DNA of 64,000 nucleotides, from positions 806,001-870,000 of the forward strand of contig JALJCQ010000014.1 in NCBI GenBank assembly GCA_023091665.1, in the 5' to 3' direction. This DNA is from Pythium myriotylum (Eukaryota; Oomycota; Peronosporomycetes; Pythiales; Pythiaceae). This document shows, in pieces, positions 9,675-19,156 of the stretch; position 1 is the first letter of the stretch, and each line of letters opens with the position of its first letter. A model generated the notes under the pieces. It searched no databases and had not been told where the DNA came from. It saw only the letters and a program-made list of their open reading frames with translations. The position numbers and the translations under genes are program-made.

Positions 9675-12185
9675 ATGATGGCGATGATACGCCGCCTCGG
9701 CGGCGGCGCTACCGTCGCGAGGAGAGCGATGCAGCGTCTGCGAGTGGGCGCATCGCACTCAGCGACGCAATATGTGCCGGCGCGCGGGTTTGCGGCGCGT
9801 GCGGCGCGCATGAAGTACGTGACGTCGGACGAGATCGACGAGCAGCTCCTCAAGGGACTGCGCGCGGCCGACGACGACGCGCTGCCCGTGAACCTGATCC
9901 AGGACAAGGCCAGCGCGCAGCGCGTGATCGACACGATCAAGGCGCTTGGGCCAGGCCACTTCCACGCGTGCGACACGGAAGTCGCGGACATTGACATCAA
10001 AGCTGTGGGTCCCGTGGGCAATGGCAAGGTCACTTGTCTCTCACTCTATAGCGGACCCGACGTGGACTACGGCAACGGGCCGTACGTGTGGATCGACAAC
10101 TTGGACTCGGCGGAAGGCACACTTGAATACTTTCGGTACGGTTGTTTATCGTTTGCAATTGAAAGTGGAAGCGGTTGACAAGGTATCTTCTGGTTCTCCA
10201 GTGAGTTCTTGGAGAGCAAGGAGTACAAGAAGGTATGGCACAACTATAGCTTCGATCGCCACGTGCTCTACAACCATGGTATCGATGTGCAAGGGCTTGG
10301 TGGCGACACAATGCACATGGCGCGACTTTGGAATACTGCGCGGTTCCAGAACGGCGGGTACTCACTCGAAGCCTTGTCCGAAGACCTGCTGCTTCAACGG
10401 AAGAAGCCCATGAAAGAACTGTTTGGAATCCCAAAGCTAAAGAAAGATGGGTCAGAGGGCAAGGAGCGAATTATGCCAAGCGTCGAAGAGCTTCAGCGGT
10501 TTCCCGAGTTCCGCAATCGGTGGATCCGGTACAGTATGTTCGACGCGGAGTGCACATGGTTTCTGCATCGCGTCCTTAAGCAGAAGCTCGATCAGACCTT
10601 ATGGTTTGAGGAACGTGGCCCAACCGGTGAGACGCTGCGAGGCGGGTCAATGTATGACTTCTATCTCCAGTACATCGTGCCGTTTGGCGAGTGTCTAACG
10701 GATATCGAGCGCAAGGGGATGCACGTAGACGTTGAATATTTGAAAGAAGTGGAGCGAATGGCCTTGGAGGATCGTGCTCGATTGGAGAAGAAAGTGCTGG
10801 ATTGGGCTGCACGGTATTGTGATGAAGCCCACCGTATGAATATGTACAGCGCTGCCCAGAAGCAGCAACTGCTGTTTGCTCCATACACCGACTACAGCAA
10901 GAAGGAGCCGCGCGAAATCCTCCCACCAGAGAGGTCTTTCGAGGTTGAAAACGTCGAGGGAGTCGTTGAAGAGGGCAAGACAAAGGCGCTCAAGAAGCGA
11001 AGCATTACGATTCGCGGATTGGGTATCCCTCCGACGAGCTTCACTGCCAGTGGCATGCCTGCTGCAAGCGCTGATGTTCTGAAGGAGCTCGCGGGTAAGC
11101 CAGACGCAGACCCACCTCGTTACGGACGGGCGTACGACCATTTCAAAGACAAGGAAGAAGGTGCAGCGGCATGTGTGGCTTTGAAGGCGCTGTATGATAT
11201 CAGTAGCATGAATACGATGCTGAACAACTTCATCCTACCACTTCAGGAACTCGCCAATAGCAATAACCGCGTCCATTGCTCGCTCAACCTGAACACCGAC
11301 ACGGGTCGCCTGTCGTCGCGAAAGCCAAACCTGCAGAATCAGCCTGCTTTGGATAAGGATCGATACAAGATTCGCGATGCTTTCATCGCCCCCAAAGGCA
11401 AGAAACTGATCGTTGCCGACTACTCGCAGCTTGAGTTGCGATTGCTCGCTCATATCACTCAATGCAAAGCAATGATCGAGGCCTTCAAAGCCGGCGGTGA
11501 TTTCCATTCACGCACAGCGATGGGTATGTATGACTACGTCGCCGAGGCCATTGAGAAGGGCGAGGCCTTGCTCGAGTGGGACCACAGCAAAGGCAAGCCC
11601 CCAGCCCCACTTCTCAAGGATAAATTTTCGACCGAGCGAAAGAATGCGAAAATTCTCAACTTTTCGATTGCATACGGCAAAACCCCGTTCGGTTTGTCCA
11701 AAGATTTTGGTGTAAGCCGGAAAGAAGCTGCCGAAACCCTAGAGAAATGGTATGCGGACCGACAGGAAGTAAGGCAATGGCAGCAGAACGCGATCCAGAC
11801 AGCCCAGCTCTTCGGGTACACTCGCACACTTATGGGGAGATACCGCCGTTTGCCTGATGCTATGCTCCCGGCGAAGACGTTGGCAGAGAAGAAGGCCAAG
11901 GCCCATGCCGAGCGCGCTGCGATCAACACACCAATCCAAGGTGCCGCTGCCGATGTGGTGATGCAAGCCATGCTCCTCATACACCAGAACGAACGGCTGC
12001 GCGAACTCGGATGGGAGATGGTTTGTCAGATTCACGATGAGATCATCGTGGAAGGTCCGGAAGAGACCGTGCCAGAGGCTATGAAGCTGGTCGTCCACCT
12101 CATGGAGAATCCTTTTGAGAAGCCATTATCCGTAGCATTAGAAGTCGACGCAAAAGTGGATGATTCCTGGTACAAAGCAAAGTAA
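9675..12185 (+). CDS. Organellar (mitochondrial) family A DNA polymerase with 3'-5' exonuclease
   Basis: Exons 9675-10135 and 10202-12185 (66-bp intron, phase 2) encode 814 residues. The first ~48 residues are arginine- and alanine-rich with no acids, a mitochondrial presequence. The exonuclease motifs are present: DTE near residue 100, NxxxD in HNYSFD near 170, and YxxxD in YSMFD near 270. Polymerase motif A (DYSQLELR, ~559), motif B (RKNAKILNFSIAYG, ~633-648) and motif C (QIHDEIIVEG, ~762) are all intact. The architecture is that of plant and protist organellar DNA polymerases (POP), the replicative enzymes of mitochondrial DNA in such lineages, not of animal Pol gamma. No helicase domain is fused. 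All catalytic residues needed for synthesis and proofreading are seen. Confidence 0.93.
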
Positions 12186-12259
12186 ATAGAGATAGCTAGA
12201 GTTTGTAACAAGTCAACAGCCTGCTGAGCGAGCGAGGATAACGTTTGCTGTCGAGTGAC

Positions 12260-12815
12260 TGGATCGATTTGCTGATTCGACTACGTATCATACTCCAATC
12301 TGCGCGGAGCTTCGGAGGATATAGTAACTCAACGAAGAGATATTGAGAGAACAGTCAAGTCCTGACAGGAAAATTAACCTCGAGGAGTTTTAGTGCAAAC
12401 CTACAATGGAGTCATTGCCTTTCTCTCTAATGGCCCAAACTTCGGAAGCAATAAGCAAAGAGTCATAAGTCATTGCCTTTCTCTTTAATGGCCCAAACTT
12501 CGGAAGCAATAAGCAAAACTAGAGTACTGCGATATGTCGGTGAAATATATGAAAAATGTGGGATGAGGGATGAATGAGCGGGACTAGCGGCAATGGCTGA
12601 CCACGACGCTTAGTAAAAACTCGGGGTAGTTATTACGAGCCTGTGATTGTTTGCGCCTTCATGCGCGTGAACAAACACTGAAGCAAGCAGGGGTACAGAA
12701 AGCACTCGAATGTGTTCTTGTGGAGTGTCACCACTCAACTACTCGCAATGCTGAAATCGAGAAACAGGTAAAGTTACGCCGACTTGAAGAATTCAGCAAG
12801 AACTACTACGTTATG
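12260..12815 (+). pseudogene. Decayed 3' remnant of a pseudokinase-ARM gene
   Basis: No usable frame remains, but the DNA is recognisably related to the 3' halves of the genes at 19157-20818 and 28770-30201. The stretch from 12265 (TTTGCTGATTCGACTACG) matches 29668 onward, 12382-12460 corresponds to the segment near 29795-29870, and 12675-12740 matches the final exon portion (AAGCAAGCAGG, then GCACTCGAATGTGTTCTT) at 20690-20730. A terminal piece translates to LKQAGVQKALECVLVE, close to LKQAGGKEALECVLRH of the intact gene. The kinase-like and N-terminal parts are gone. It abuts the left LRR gene exactly as the intact copy precedes the right LRR gene, so it is the left partner of a duplicated module. 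Confidence 0.75.
12411..12518 (+). repeat. 58-bp tandem duplication inside the pseudogene
   Basis: The segment beginning GTCATTGCCTTTCTCT at 12411 is repeated from 12469 with a period of 58 bp and one visible substitution (TCTCTAA versus TCTTTAA). Only one copy exists in the paralogous genes, so this arose after decay began. Confidence 0.85.
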
Positions 12816-12859
12816 GTCGAAGAAGGTTGTGTACAATACTGTCTATTTCTGTTTTCGCT

Positions 12860-14514
12860 TTAGATGTCAGTTTGTGGTGGTGATTCGCGGAATATATGAA
12901 CCGGGACCACAGTGTTAAATGAGTCATTGTCGGAGTCAAGGATGAGCGATGACGCGCGTCGCCCTCGAGCCTCGCGCCCCTGAGGATTAACCGGGACTCT
13001 TACTTCTGTCGGCGAAGTTATTTGCTGTGTAGTGACGGGTGGAGCCCCTGACTCGGCAGAAGCTTCCACGAGCGGCTCTGAGATGTCTCCCGCTGGTGGA
13101 CCAACCGGACTCGGACAGCATAGTGACTTGGCACACTTGTATACAACCCAAGCCATGAAAGCGGCAACTGCAACAATGCCGATGATTGCAGCTACTTCAG
13201 TCAGTTTGTTCGTCGACGTCTGAGTTTTCGCCGGCACCACAGTAACGTTGCCTTCATCTACCCCGTCGCCGACATTGCTGTGACCTGCCGAGCCGTCTGT
13301 GGAACCGTTCAACGAGCTGCTGTTCACGTCACTCGTGACCACACAAAAGCTGAAGTGGCCACTTAGCCTCGCGACCACAGTTGGATTGGGACACGCTGTG
13401 GTGTTGAGGACTCCGTCGACAATAAACCTGTCAAGTTTGGCGAGGAACGTGAACTGGGTTTCAGAGATCCGAGACGCATCGATCGGGTTTCCTGAGAGGT
13501 TCAGTGTTGTGAGGGTCGGGAGACCGAACACAAAATCCGGGATCGTCGAGAGATTGTTGCGGTCCAACAACAATTCCTTGATGAAGGGAAAAGACGTCAC
13601 CGTGACGTTCATAGAGCGGAGGCGGTTGTTTTGTAAGTTGAGGACTTGGAGAGACGGGTAGATCACGGACTTCATGTTGTCCGCCGTTGTGATCTCGTTT
13701 CCTGAGAGATCACTACCACATTGCATATTAGAACAAAATATGTTGGCCATATCACCAACTCCCAAGCAACTCGACTCACAGTGATTGGACAAGGTTGCCC
13801 ATTGTGAACTGCGCTGGGATTGTCGGAAGCTTGCAATTCGTGATGGATCTGATGTCATAGCACGAATGGTTTAGTTCTTTGCACTTCCTTGATTTCTTTT
13901 GCCAGAACTCACATGTGCTGCACTTTGTTGAGCGTCAGCGCATCGTCAGCACCGACGACCTCGATCCCGTCGATTGCAACGCTTGTGAGAACATTATCCG
14001 TTTGCAGCGCGAAGGAGGAGACATCCAGCGGCGTTGACAAAGTGTCGAGACTGTTGCTCGGACGGCGGATGGCCACGTCTGTTACAGATGGCGCGACTTG
14101 AAGCTGGCCGATTCGATCGAATGGACCAGCGCCGATGGTGCCGTTCGATCGGGATGGGGACAAGGTCAAGACTGGAGAACTCTCGTCGAACGAAAGCATG
14201 CACCACGCAGTTTGGCCGCTCTTGAGCGTGACACAGCGCGGATCCGTCGAGCAGTCGATCGTGTTGGCCGATGTCCCCCCGACGACCACACACGCGACAC
14301 CGGGCCCACAAGCGCCACCGCAGGCCGTCGTCAGCGTGTTCATCCCCATGCGAGCCAGAGCGACGTTGTCTTCCTTGTCCATGAACTGGCGATCTTCCGT
14401 GGTGGCATTGGTTGGCGGAGCCGTCGTGGTCTCCGCATTGGCAAGCGGCCGCGTGAGTGCGAACAGCACGAGGAGCGTGGTCGTCGACGCGCGCGTCCAA
14501 GTCGAAGGTCCCAT
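12860..14514 (-). CDS. LRR single-pass receptor-like protein lacking a kinase (left copy)
   Basis: Exons 14514-13913, 13848-13780 and 13712-12860 give 507 residues; the two introns are 64 and 67 bp. Splicing restores a regular LRR across both junctions (KLPTIPAQF, LVQSLDLSGNEI). Order: signal peptide (MGPSTW to PLANA), cysteine-containing N-cap, 4-5 leucine-rich repeats (LQVLNLQNNRL, IKELLLDRNNL, LTTLNLSGNPI), an N-glycosylation-rich Ser/Asn stalk, one transmembrane helix (VAAIIGIVAVAAFMAWVVY) with CAKSLCC behind it, then a ~100-residue cytosolic tail. Oomycete LRR-TKL receptors carry a kinase after such a tail; here the frame stops first. The ATG at 14514 is chosen over 14637 because it starts the signal peptide. 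The ectodomain is almost identical to the gene at 21225-22848. Confidence 0.82.
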
Positions 14515-14600
14515 CGGAAGGGGAAATAGAAATCTGTCCAGCGAGCTCCCTCGCCGCGAGGGCCGAAGCTGGTCATAGGGAGGTCTCGTCCGACAGATCG
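12890..14600. repeat. Left copy of LRR-gene segmental duplication
   Basis: Direct repeat of 21230-22934, including both introns and ~85 bp 5' of the ATG. Similarity falls off outside these limits and toward the gene's 3' end. Confidence 0.9.
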
Positions 14601-14997
14601 AGACCCCGATGGCTGGGATACTGAACCTATCTGGCAATGGGCACAGTGGACTCTGGCGGGTGAACTGAATCTAGTTGATTCTCCTACTGAGATAAATCGA
14701 TTTCATCTTCACGACCAGCGAGTCCCGTTTCATTTCACGCTGAGACTTGGCAGTGTTGATGGAATCGACACTCGGGTTGCGCCTACTTGCTCGTGTTTCG
14801 CTGTGCTGCTGTGGCTATCTTTACCGTATCCACGAAATTGCTTCATCTGATTGTCTCTCCACCAAGACGAAGTAGTCAGCAGTGGTTGTATTCCTAAAGT
14901 TTTTTGCAACTGGCTCCGATCGTTTGGACGACACCATGTGATTCATGAGGGTATTGTGATTCAGAAAGATGTACTCCTATAGACGCTGACACAATTG
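14601..14997. other. Intergenic, 5' flank of left LRR gene
   Basis: No gene seen. It separates the two blocks that are repeated at 21.2-23.6 kb, and only scattered short matches to the corresponding interval 22935-23348 are visible. Confidence 0.45.
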
Positions 14998-15284
14998 CAA
15001 GATTTTGTGAAGACTATCTCTTGAATCCGTCCACGTTCACAAGGTCAGGGGTCACGAGTCCTGCAGCCACGAATACTGCGAACCACGCAAACGGTCCGAT
15101 GAATGGGATCTCGAGCATGAACTCGATGACCATGGAGAATCCGAGCCGCGCAGCCTCGCTGCGGTCCGTGTGCCACTCGTTCGAGTGGGGATCTGCGTCA
15201 GGCTCGAAAGATCTGAAACGTGCGACCATGGGGTCGTAGAGCTCCCGCGTGAGCTCGCGTGTGTTGATCCAGACGCGGACGATT
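14998..15284 (-). pseudogene. 5'-truncated EI24-like membrane gene fragment
   Basis: This interval repeats 23349-23633, the 3' part of the last exon of the intact gene at 23364-24429, including the stop at 15014-15016 and the C-terminus DLVNVDGFKR. Similarity ends abruptly at 15284, within the codons after VRVWINTRELTREL read backward; the upstream half of that exon and the first three exons are absent. The remaining frame could encode ~90 residues with two hydrophobic segments but has no proper N-terminus. Substitutions relative to the intact copy are few (for example SNEWHTD for SYEWHTD). It is a decayed partner in the left copy of the duplicated module. Confidence 0.8.
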
Positions 15285-15650
15285 ACGGAGTTTCGGGGAA
15301 TAGTAATGACTAGGTAATAACTAGGCGTCAAGGTCGTGATGGCATGCTCCGATTGTGCAAAAATGAACGACTACGGATGTGTACTTAAAACTATATGTCA
15401 GCTTCGTGGAAATTAATGCCACATAAAAGGAAAATGCAGCCCAGGCGAATGGGATGCCGTGGCTCTGATCGTGCACGGCTCCTTCAATTCCAGCAGCAAT
15501 GAGTTACGGCTTGTGACTTATCAGCAAAGGATGAAAGGCCTGAAATAAAATGCATGGAGATGCAGGTAGACGGGCTGAAGGCACAGGTATCGGGGTGGAA
15601 CCGATCCTGGCTCTGTAATAGCGCGAGTCCGTCAATTCAAGCGCAGTGAG
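15285..15650. other. Intergenic, no gene seen
   Basis: Sequence between the truncated fragment and the hairpin pair downstream of the kinase-Roc-COR gene. No conserved frame is visible. Confidence 0.4.
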
Positions 15651-15707
15651 ACGCATGAAGTGAGGAAAGACTTCATGCGTGATCAAGTGAGGAAAGACTT
15701 GATCACG
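15651..15707 (-). other. Twin hairpins with identical loop in 3' flank of kinase-Roc-COR gene
   Basis: Two perfect 11-bp stems in a row share the same 8-nt loop. Stem 1 pairs 15651-15661 (ACGCATGAAGT) with 15670-15680; stem 2 pairs 15678-15688 (CGTGATCAAGT) with 15697-15707. Both loops read GAGGAAAG on the + strand (CTTTCCTC in the mRNA sense of the minus-strand gene). The second stem ends 21 bp from the stop codon, so the element should lie at the start of the 3' UTR. Stems differ in sequence while pairing is kept. Confidence 0.8.
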
Positions 15708-15728
15708 ATTTGGTGCCTCCAAAGGCAA

Positions 15729-18700
15729 TTAGTAAGCGTGTTGCATGATCGCACGGCACATGTTCATCGCTTGACGTGGCGGCAGCCACTGCCGCGCATC
15801 CGGCCATTTGGCGCTCATAACATTCTCGTAGGGTCCATCCAGATCGTGTGCCCTGTCCTCACTGTCCAACGCGTAACGAGTTACGGACACGCCACGAAAG
15901 TGCCCTAGCACACGCTCTATTGCGACGAACGCATGCCGGAAGGATTCCCAAAACAGAGAAATTTGAGTATCACTTGATCGCTCGAGAAGAATAGCTTCAA
16001 AATGAAGAACAGAATTCTTGGGAGCAAGCTTGACCAGTATCTGCCAGGCCCGGTCTTCGGAGTCCTTAATCACAATGTAGTTCGGTCCAACACAACTAGG
16101 CGTACTCGAGGAGTAGGTGGCGACCACCAATTGATCAAATAGTGCATCTGGCACGTAGTTAGCGAACTTGTAGTCCCACCGAATGCAAACACTCCGATTC
16201 TCGTCCCTCTTGATCTGGGAGTCAAAACACGATTTTCGAGTACTCGCTCTCCAAAAGGATGGAACAATTAAATCGGAATCCCACGTCATTTCGCCACATC
16301 CTGGGTGCACCAGTCGGAGTGCTTGCAGAGTATGCTTCATCATTAGTGTCGACGATTTATCAAGGGCGCACCAAGGTGCTTCGTTGCGGATATCACCATT
16401 CGTGGCAAATCCGTCTGCATTTGTGTGCACAACAACTTCACGAATAAAATCGATAAGGAGCAAAGGGTCAAGAATAACCATGTCCTCTAGCCCACGGAAG
16501 TCGAGATCGTGTAGCCAAAGCACGTCGCTTAGATCGTGGAGAGACTCGAGAAGGCTGCGCGTTGCATCGACGTTAAGACACGGGACTCGCTGCTGTATGA
16601 AGTCCACAATGCTGCTGGCAGGCAAACACAACGTCGGATGACCCTCTGCTGGAACAGTTTTTGGTCGGAGATGCCGAACTGCTTCTAGGACCTGAGAGTA
16701 CTGGGGAGGCATGGAGTACCAACCATCCAAATCCAGCAAAACTCTGAAAACGGCATCTCTTGACTTGATGACGTCTTCAATACTCGTGCAGCTTGTCCGG
16801 ATCAAACGTAATGGAGTCGGTTCGCCATCAGTCAAAGTACTCATGGACTTGGCTACGCTTCGTTTCGTGCCATTAAGCGAGGCTAACACGTTAAGTAGGC
16901 GCTTTCGTAAGTCGAGCTCCGCTATGATCACTGCGTCTGAATTGCAACAGGACAGTGTATCTGACTTCGTTGCGACAAATACAAAATCTGCATCAGGCTG
17001 TCGAGCCGTGATTAATCGTATCCAGCACTTGACGTTAGCCTCAATGAAAACGTCCATCAACTCGTCGAAATGTTCCTGATCCTCCGAAGACACCAGCGCC
17101 TGGGTTAGAGCTGTCGAGTATGATTGGAGGTCAATGCACACGAAGAACACGGTCCGACGAGAAAAAAACACAGTATACGAGGTGTGGTATGCATCTTGTC
17201 CTGCGAAATCAAATATGCTGGCCTCACGCTTGGTGCGAGGATCAGTGTTGTCAAACGGGAGTGAGGAATACTCGATGCCAACAGTTCGATCTTCTCGAGA
17301 TGCCAAGAACGGGTTCTTCGAGATGATTGACTTGACTAGCGACGTCTTGCCACACATGCTCGGACCAACTATGCATACCTTGCGTCGGAACACAGTCTCA
17401 CAACTTGACAAAAGTGCAGAGGGGGAGCCACGTTGCCTACACTGCGTGGTGCCCTTTTGATCACTCCGGTTTGTAGGTTTGTTGACCTTATCCCCTTTGT
17501 CTTCAATCAAGCCACGCCCACCATCTGACCGACAAAACAACTCGATGTCTTGATGGGTCGCGGAGATATCATCTCCGCCCCCCACTCTTTTCTCTTCATC
17601 CGCGAACGATCTCAGTGATGATATCACCTCGGCGAGAGAACAGCGCTCCGATGGAGAGTATGCTGTCATGCGTCGCAAGAGTGCGTAATGGGTGTCAGAT
17701 AACCGACTTTGTCGTGGAGGCAATACGCCTCTTGCCGTTTCCACTGTCGTATCATGAGCACTCGAATACGGGGGGCGTTCTGTTAATGCTTCGTAGATGC
17801 ACATAGCGAACGAGTAGACGTCCGACGAGAACTGAGGCTTTACCCCAAAAAAACACTCGGGAGCTCGCCACCGCAGCGTTCCATGGGGAACCGTATTCTC
17901 CATTGAAGTGGTTCCTTTCCTCAACCAACTTAGACCGAAGTCAGCGATCGGAGTTGGTCTATCTTGAACCACAATGTCGTTTGATTTCAAGTCGCCGTGC
18001 ACTATGCCTTTGCTGTGAAGGTACTGCAATCCGAGCGCTACTTGATGCAATGACTTCCACGTTTGGGCTCTGGTAGTTCTGGTGCTGCAAATATAATCAT
18101 GGAGACTTCGGCAGCTTCCTTCAGAAATTACGGAATATCGATAGCGCTGACTGCAGTTGCTCAGATGAAATTGCTTCAAGTTGTTCCACACCTCCACTTC
18201 CTTCACAAAGTTCTCCAACGTACGTCTGTGGGATATGTCGTCCGCTGTTTTGACGATATCAACGTTGGGAGATTTCCAGGTTTCAAAGTGGACTGTGCCA
18301 AACGATCCTGATCCGAATCCGATGTCTCGCGCAGTAATTTCATGGGGAACGCCATACCAGGGCGGGGGAGCAATCTCGTACTCGCTTTCCGACACTTTCT
18401 CGTACTCGTCGTCGCTGCTTAGATCCACAAACTCAACGTCGGACACGCTGGTATCGTCGTCGTCGTCGTCTTCGTCATCGCTATCCTCAATTAGTTCCAC
18501 AACTCCTTTCGGTTTCGAGTCCCACGATGAGTCGCCAACGTCTTCTTTCGGATTGAACGCCTTCCCGACAGCAGAGACTCCTCCGACTGCACTCGCTTTC
18601 ACGACGAACTCGTCCAAAGTCGCTTTGAGCGGACCAAACCGAGCGGCGCGCGCCACAATTGGAAGCTGATTAAACTCGCAAAGACTCGCTTGTGCGTTCA

Positions 18701-18908
18701 CGACCTCGGAGAGAAGCGCCGAGAGCGCCACACTCGGCTCCAAGGTGCCACGCGAGCGCGCCTCTTCCAGCGCGCCAGTCACTGCATTAAGTCTGCCGCG
18801 GAGAACATCTAGATCATTCGACGCACAGCCGCCAAGCTCACCGGAGAGGCTCACGGCCCCCGCCAGCACTGCTCTGATGTCGGCCGACGCCACCACGTCG
18901 ATCGCCAT
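15729..18908 (-). CDS. TKL protein kinase-Roc-COR (ROCO-type) protein, kinase N-terminal
   Basis: Single exon, 1059 residues from the ATG at 18908 (the frame is open to 19097, but 18908 follows a CCCACTTTCTCA initiator-like site). Residues 1-110 are helical; 140-170 form an acidic linker. The kinase spans ~190-440: glycine loop GFGSGSFGTVHF, Lys220 in VDIVK, HGDLKSND at 304-311, DFG at 323-325, APE at 349-351, so it should be active. A Roc GTPase follows (~508-720): P-loop GPSMCGKT at 515-522, switch DFAGQ at 567-571, TKSD at 647-650. COR features follow (SDVLWLHDLDF, then MVILDPLLLIDFI). In LRRK2 and amoebal Roco proteins the kinase comes after COR; here the order is reversed and no LRR is present. 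It is divergent from the pseudokinase-ARM gene with 248 bp between. Confidence 0.87.
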   Translation of the reverse strand: MAIDVVASADIRAVLAGAVSLSGELGGCASNDLDVLRGRLNAVTGALEEARSRGTLEPSVALSALLSEVVNAQASLCEFNQLPIVARAARFGPLKATLDEFVVKASAVGGVSAVGKAFNPKEDVGDSSWDSKPKGVVELIEDSDDEDDDDDDTSVSDVEFVDLSSDDEYEKVSESEYEIAPPPWYGVPHEITARDIGFGSGSFGTVHFETWKSPNVDIVKTADDISHRRTLENFVKEVEVWNNLKQFHLSNCSQRYRYSVISEGSCRSLHDYICSTRTTRAQTWKSLHQVALGLQYLHSKGIVHGDLKSNDIVVQDRPTPIADFGLSWLRKGTTSMENTVPHGTLRWRAPECFFGVKPQFSSDVYSFAMCIYEALTERPPYSSAHDTTVETARGVLPPRQSRLSDTHYALLRRMTAYSPSERCSLAEVISSLRSFADEEKRVGGGDDISATHQDIELFCRSDGGRGLIEDKGDKVNKPTNRSDQKGTTQCRQRGSPSALLSSCETVFRRKVCIVGPSMCGKTSLVKSIISKNPFLASREDRTVGIEYSSLPFDNTDPRTKREASIFDFAGQDAYHTSYTVFFSRRTVFFVCIDLQSYSTALTQALVSSEDQEHFDELMDVFIEANVKCWIRLITARQPDADFVFVATKSDTLSCCNSDAVIIAELDLRKRLLNVLASLNGTKRSVAKSMSTLTDGEPTPLRLIRTSCTSIEDVIKSRDAVFRVLLDLDGWYSMPPQYSQVLEAVRHLRPKTVPAEGHPTLCLPASSIVDFIQQRVPCLNVDATRSLLESLHDLSDVLWLHDLDFRGLEDMVILDPLLLIDFIREVVVHTNADGFATNGDIRNEAPWCALDKSSTLMMKHTLQALRLVHPGCGEMTWDSDLIVPSFWRASTRKSCFDSQIKRDENRSVCIRWDYKFANYVPDALFDQLVVATYSSSTPSCVGPNYIVIKDSEDRAWQILVKLAPKNSVLHFEAILLERSSDTQISLFWESFRHAFVAIERVLGHFRGVSVTRYALDSEDRAHDLDGPYENVMSAKWPDARQWLPPRQAMNMCRAIMQHAY

Positions 18909-19156
18909 GTTGTCTTGAGTGAGAAAGTGGGTTACAGTCTCCAAGTCGAAGCAGCTCCTTCTTGCTATTGAGAACTGGGCCAACGCTATTGGAGAGTTGA
19001 TAAAGCATGCTCTGACGATTGGGTCAAATCCAAGCTTCCACGGAAGGTTCCTCGCATGATTCTTTCTCAGCTCGCCGAACGCCACGCTGACTCTCATTCA
19101 GCGAGAAGAACTGAGCTTTTGCTCAGCTATTCTCAAGTCGCCAGCGTCAAGATCGG

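Noticed and set aside
15014..15331. A separate 105-residue membrane protein gene
   Set aside because: Homology to the intact EI24-like gene stops at 15284, and the first ~16 codons are unrelated flank, so it is a 5'-truncated fragment.
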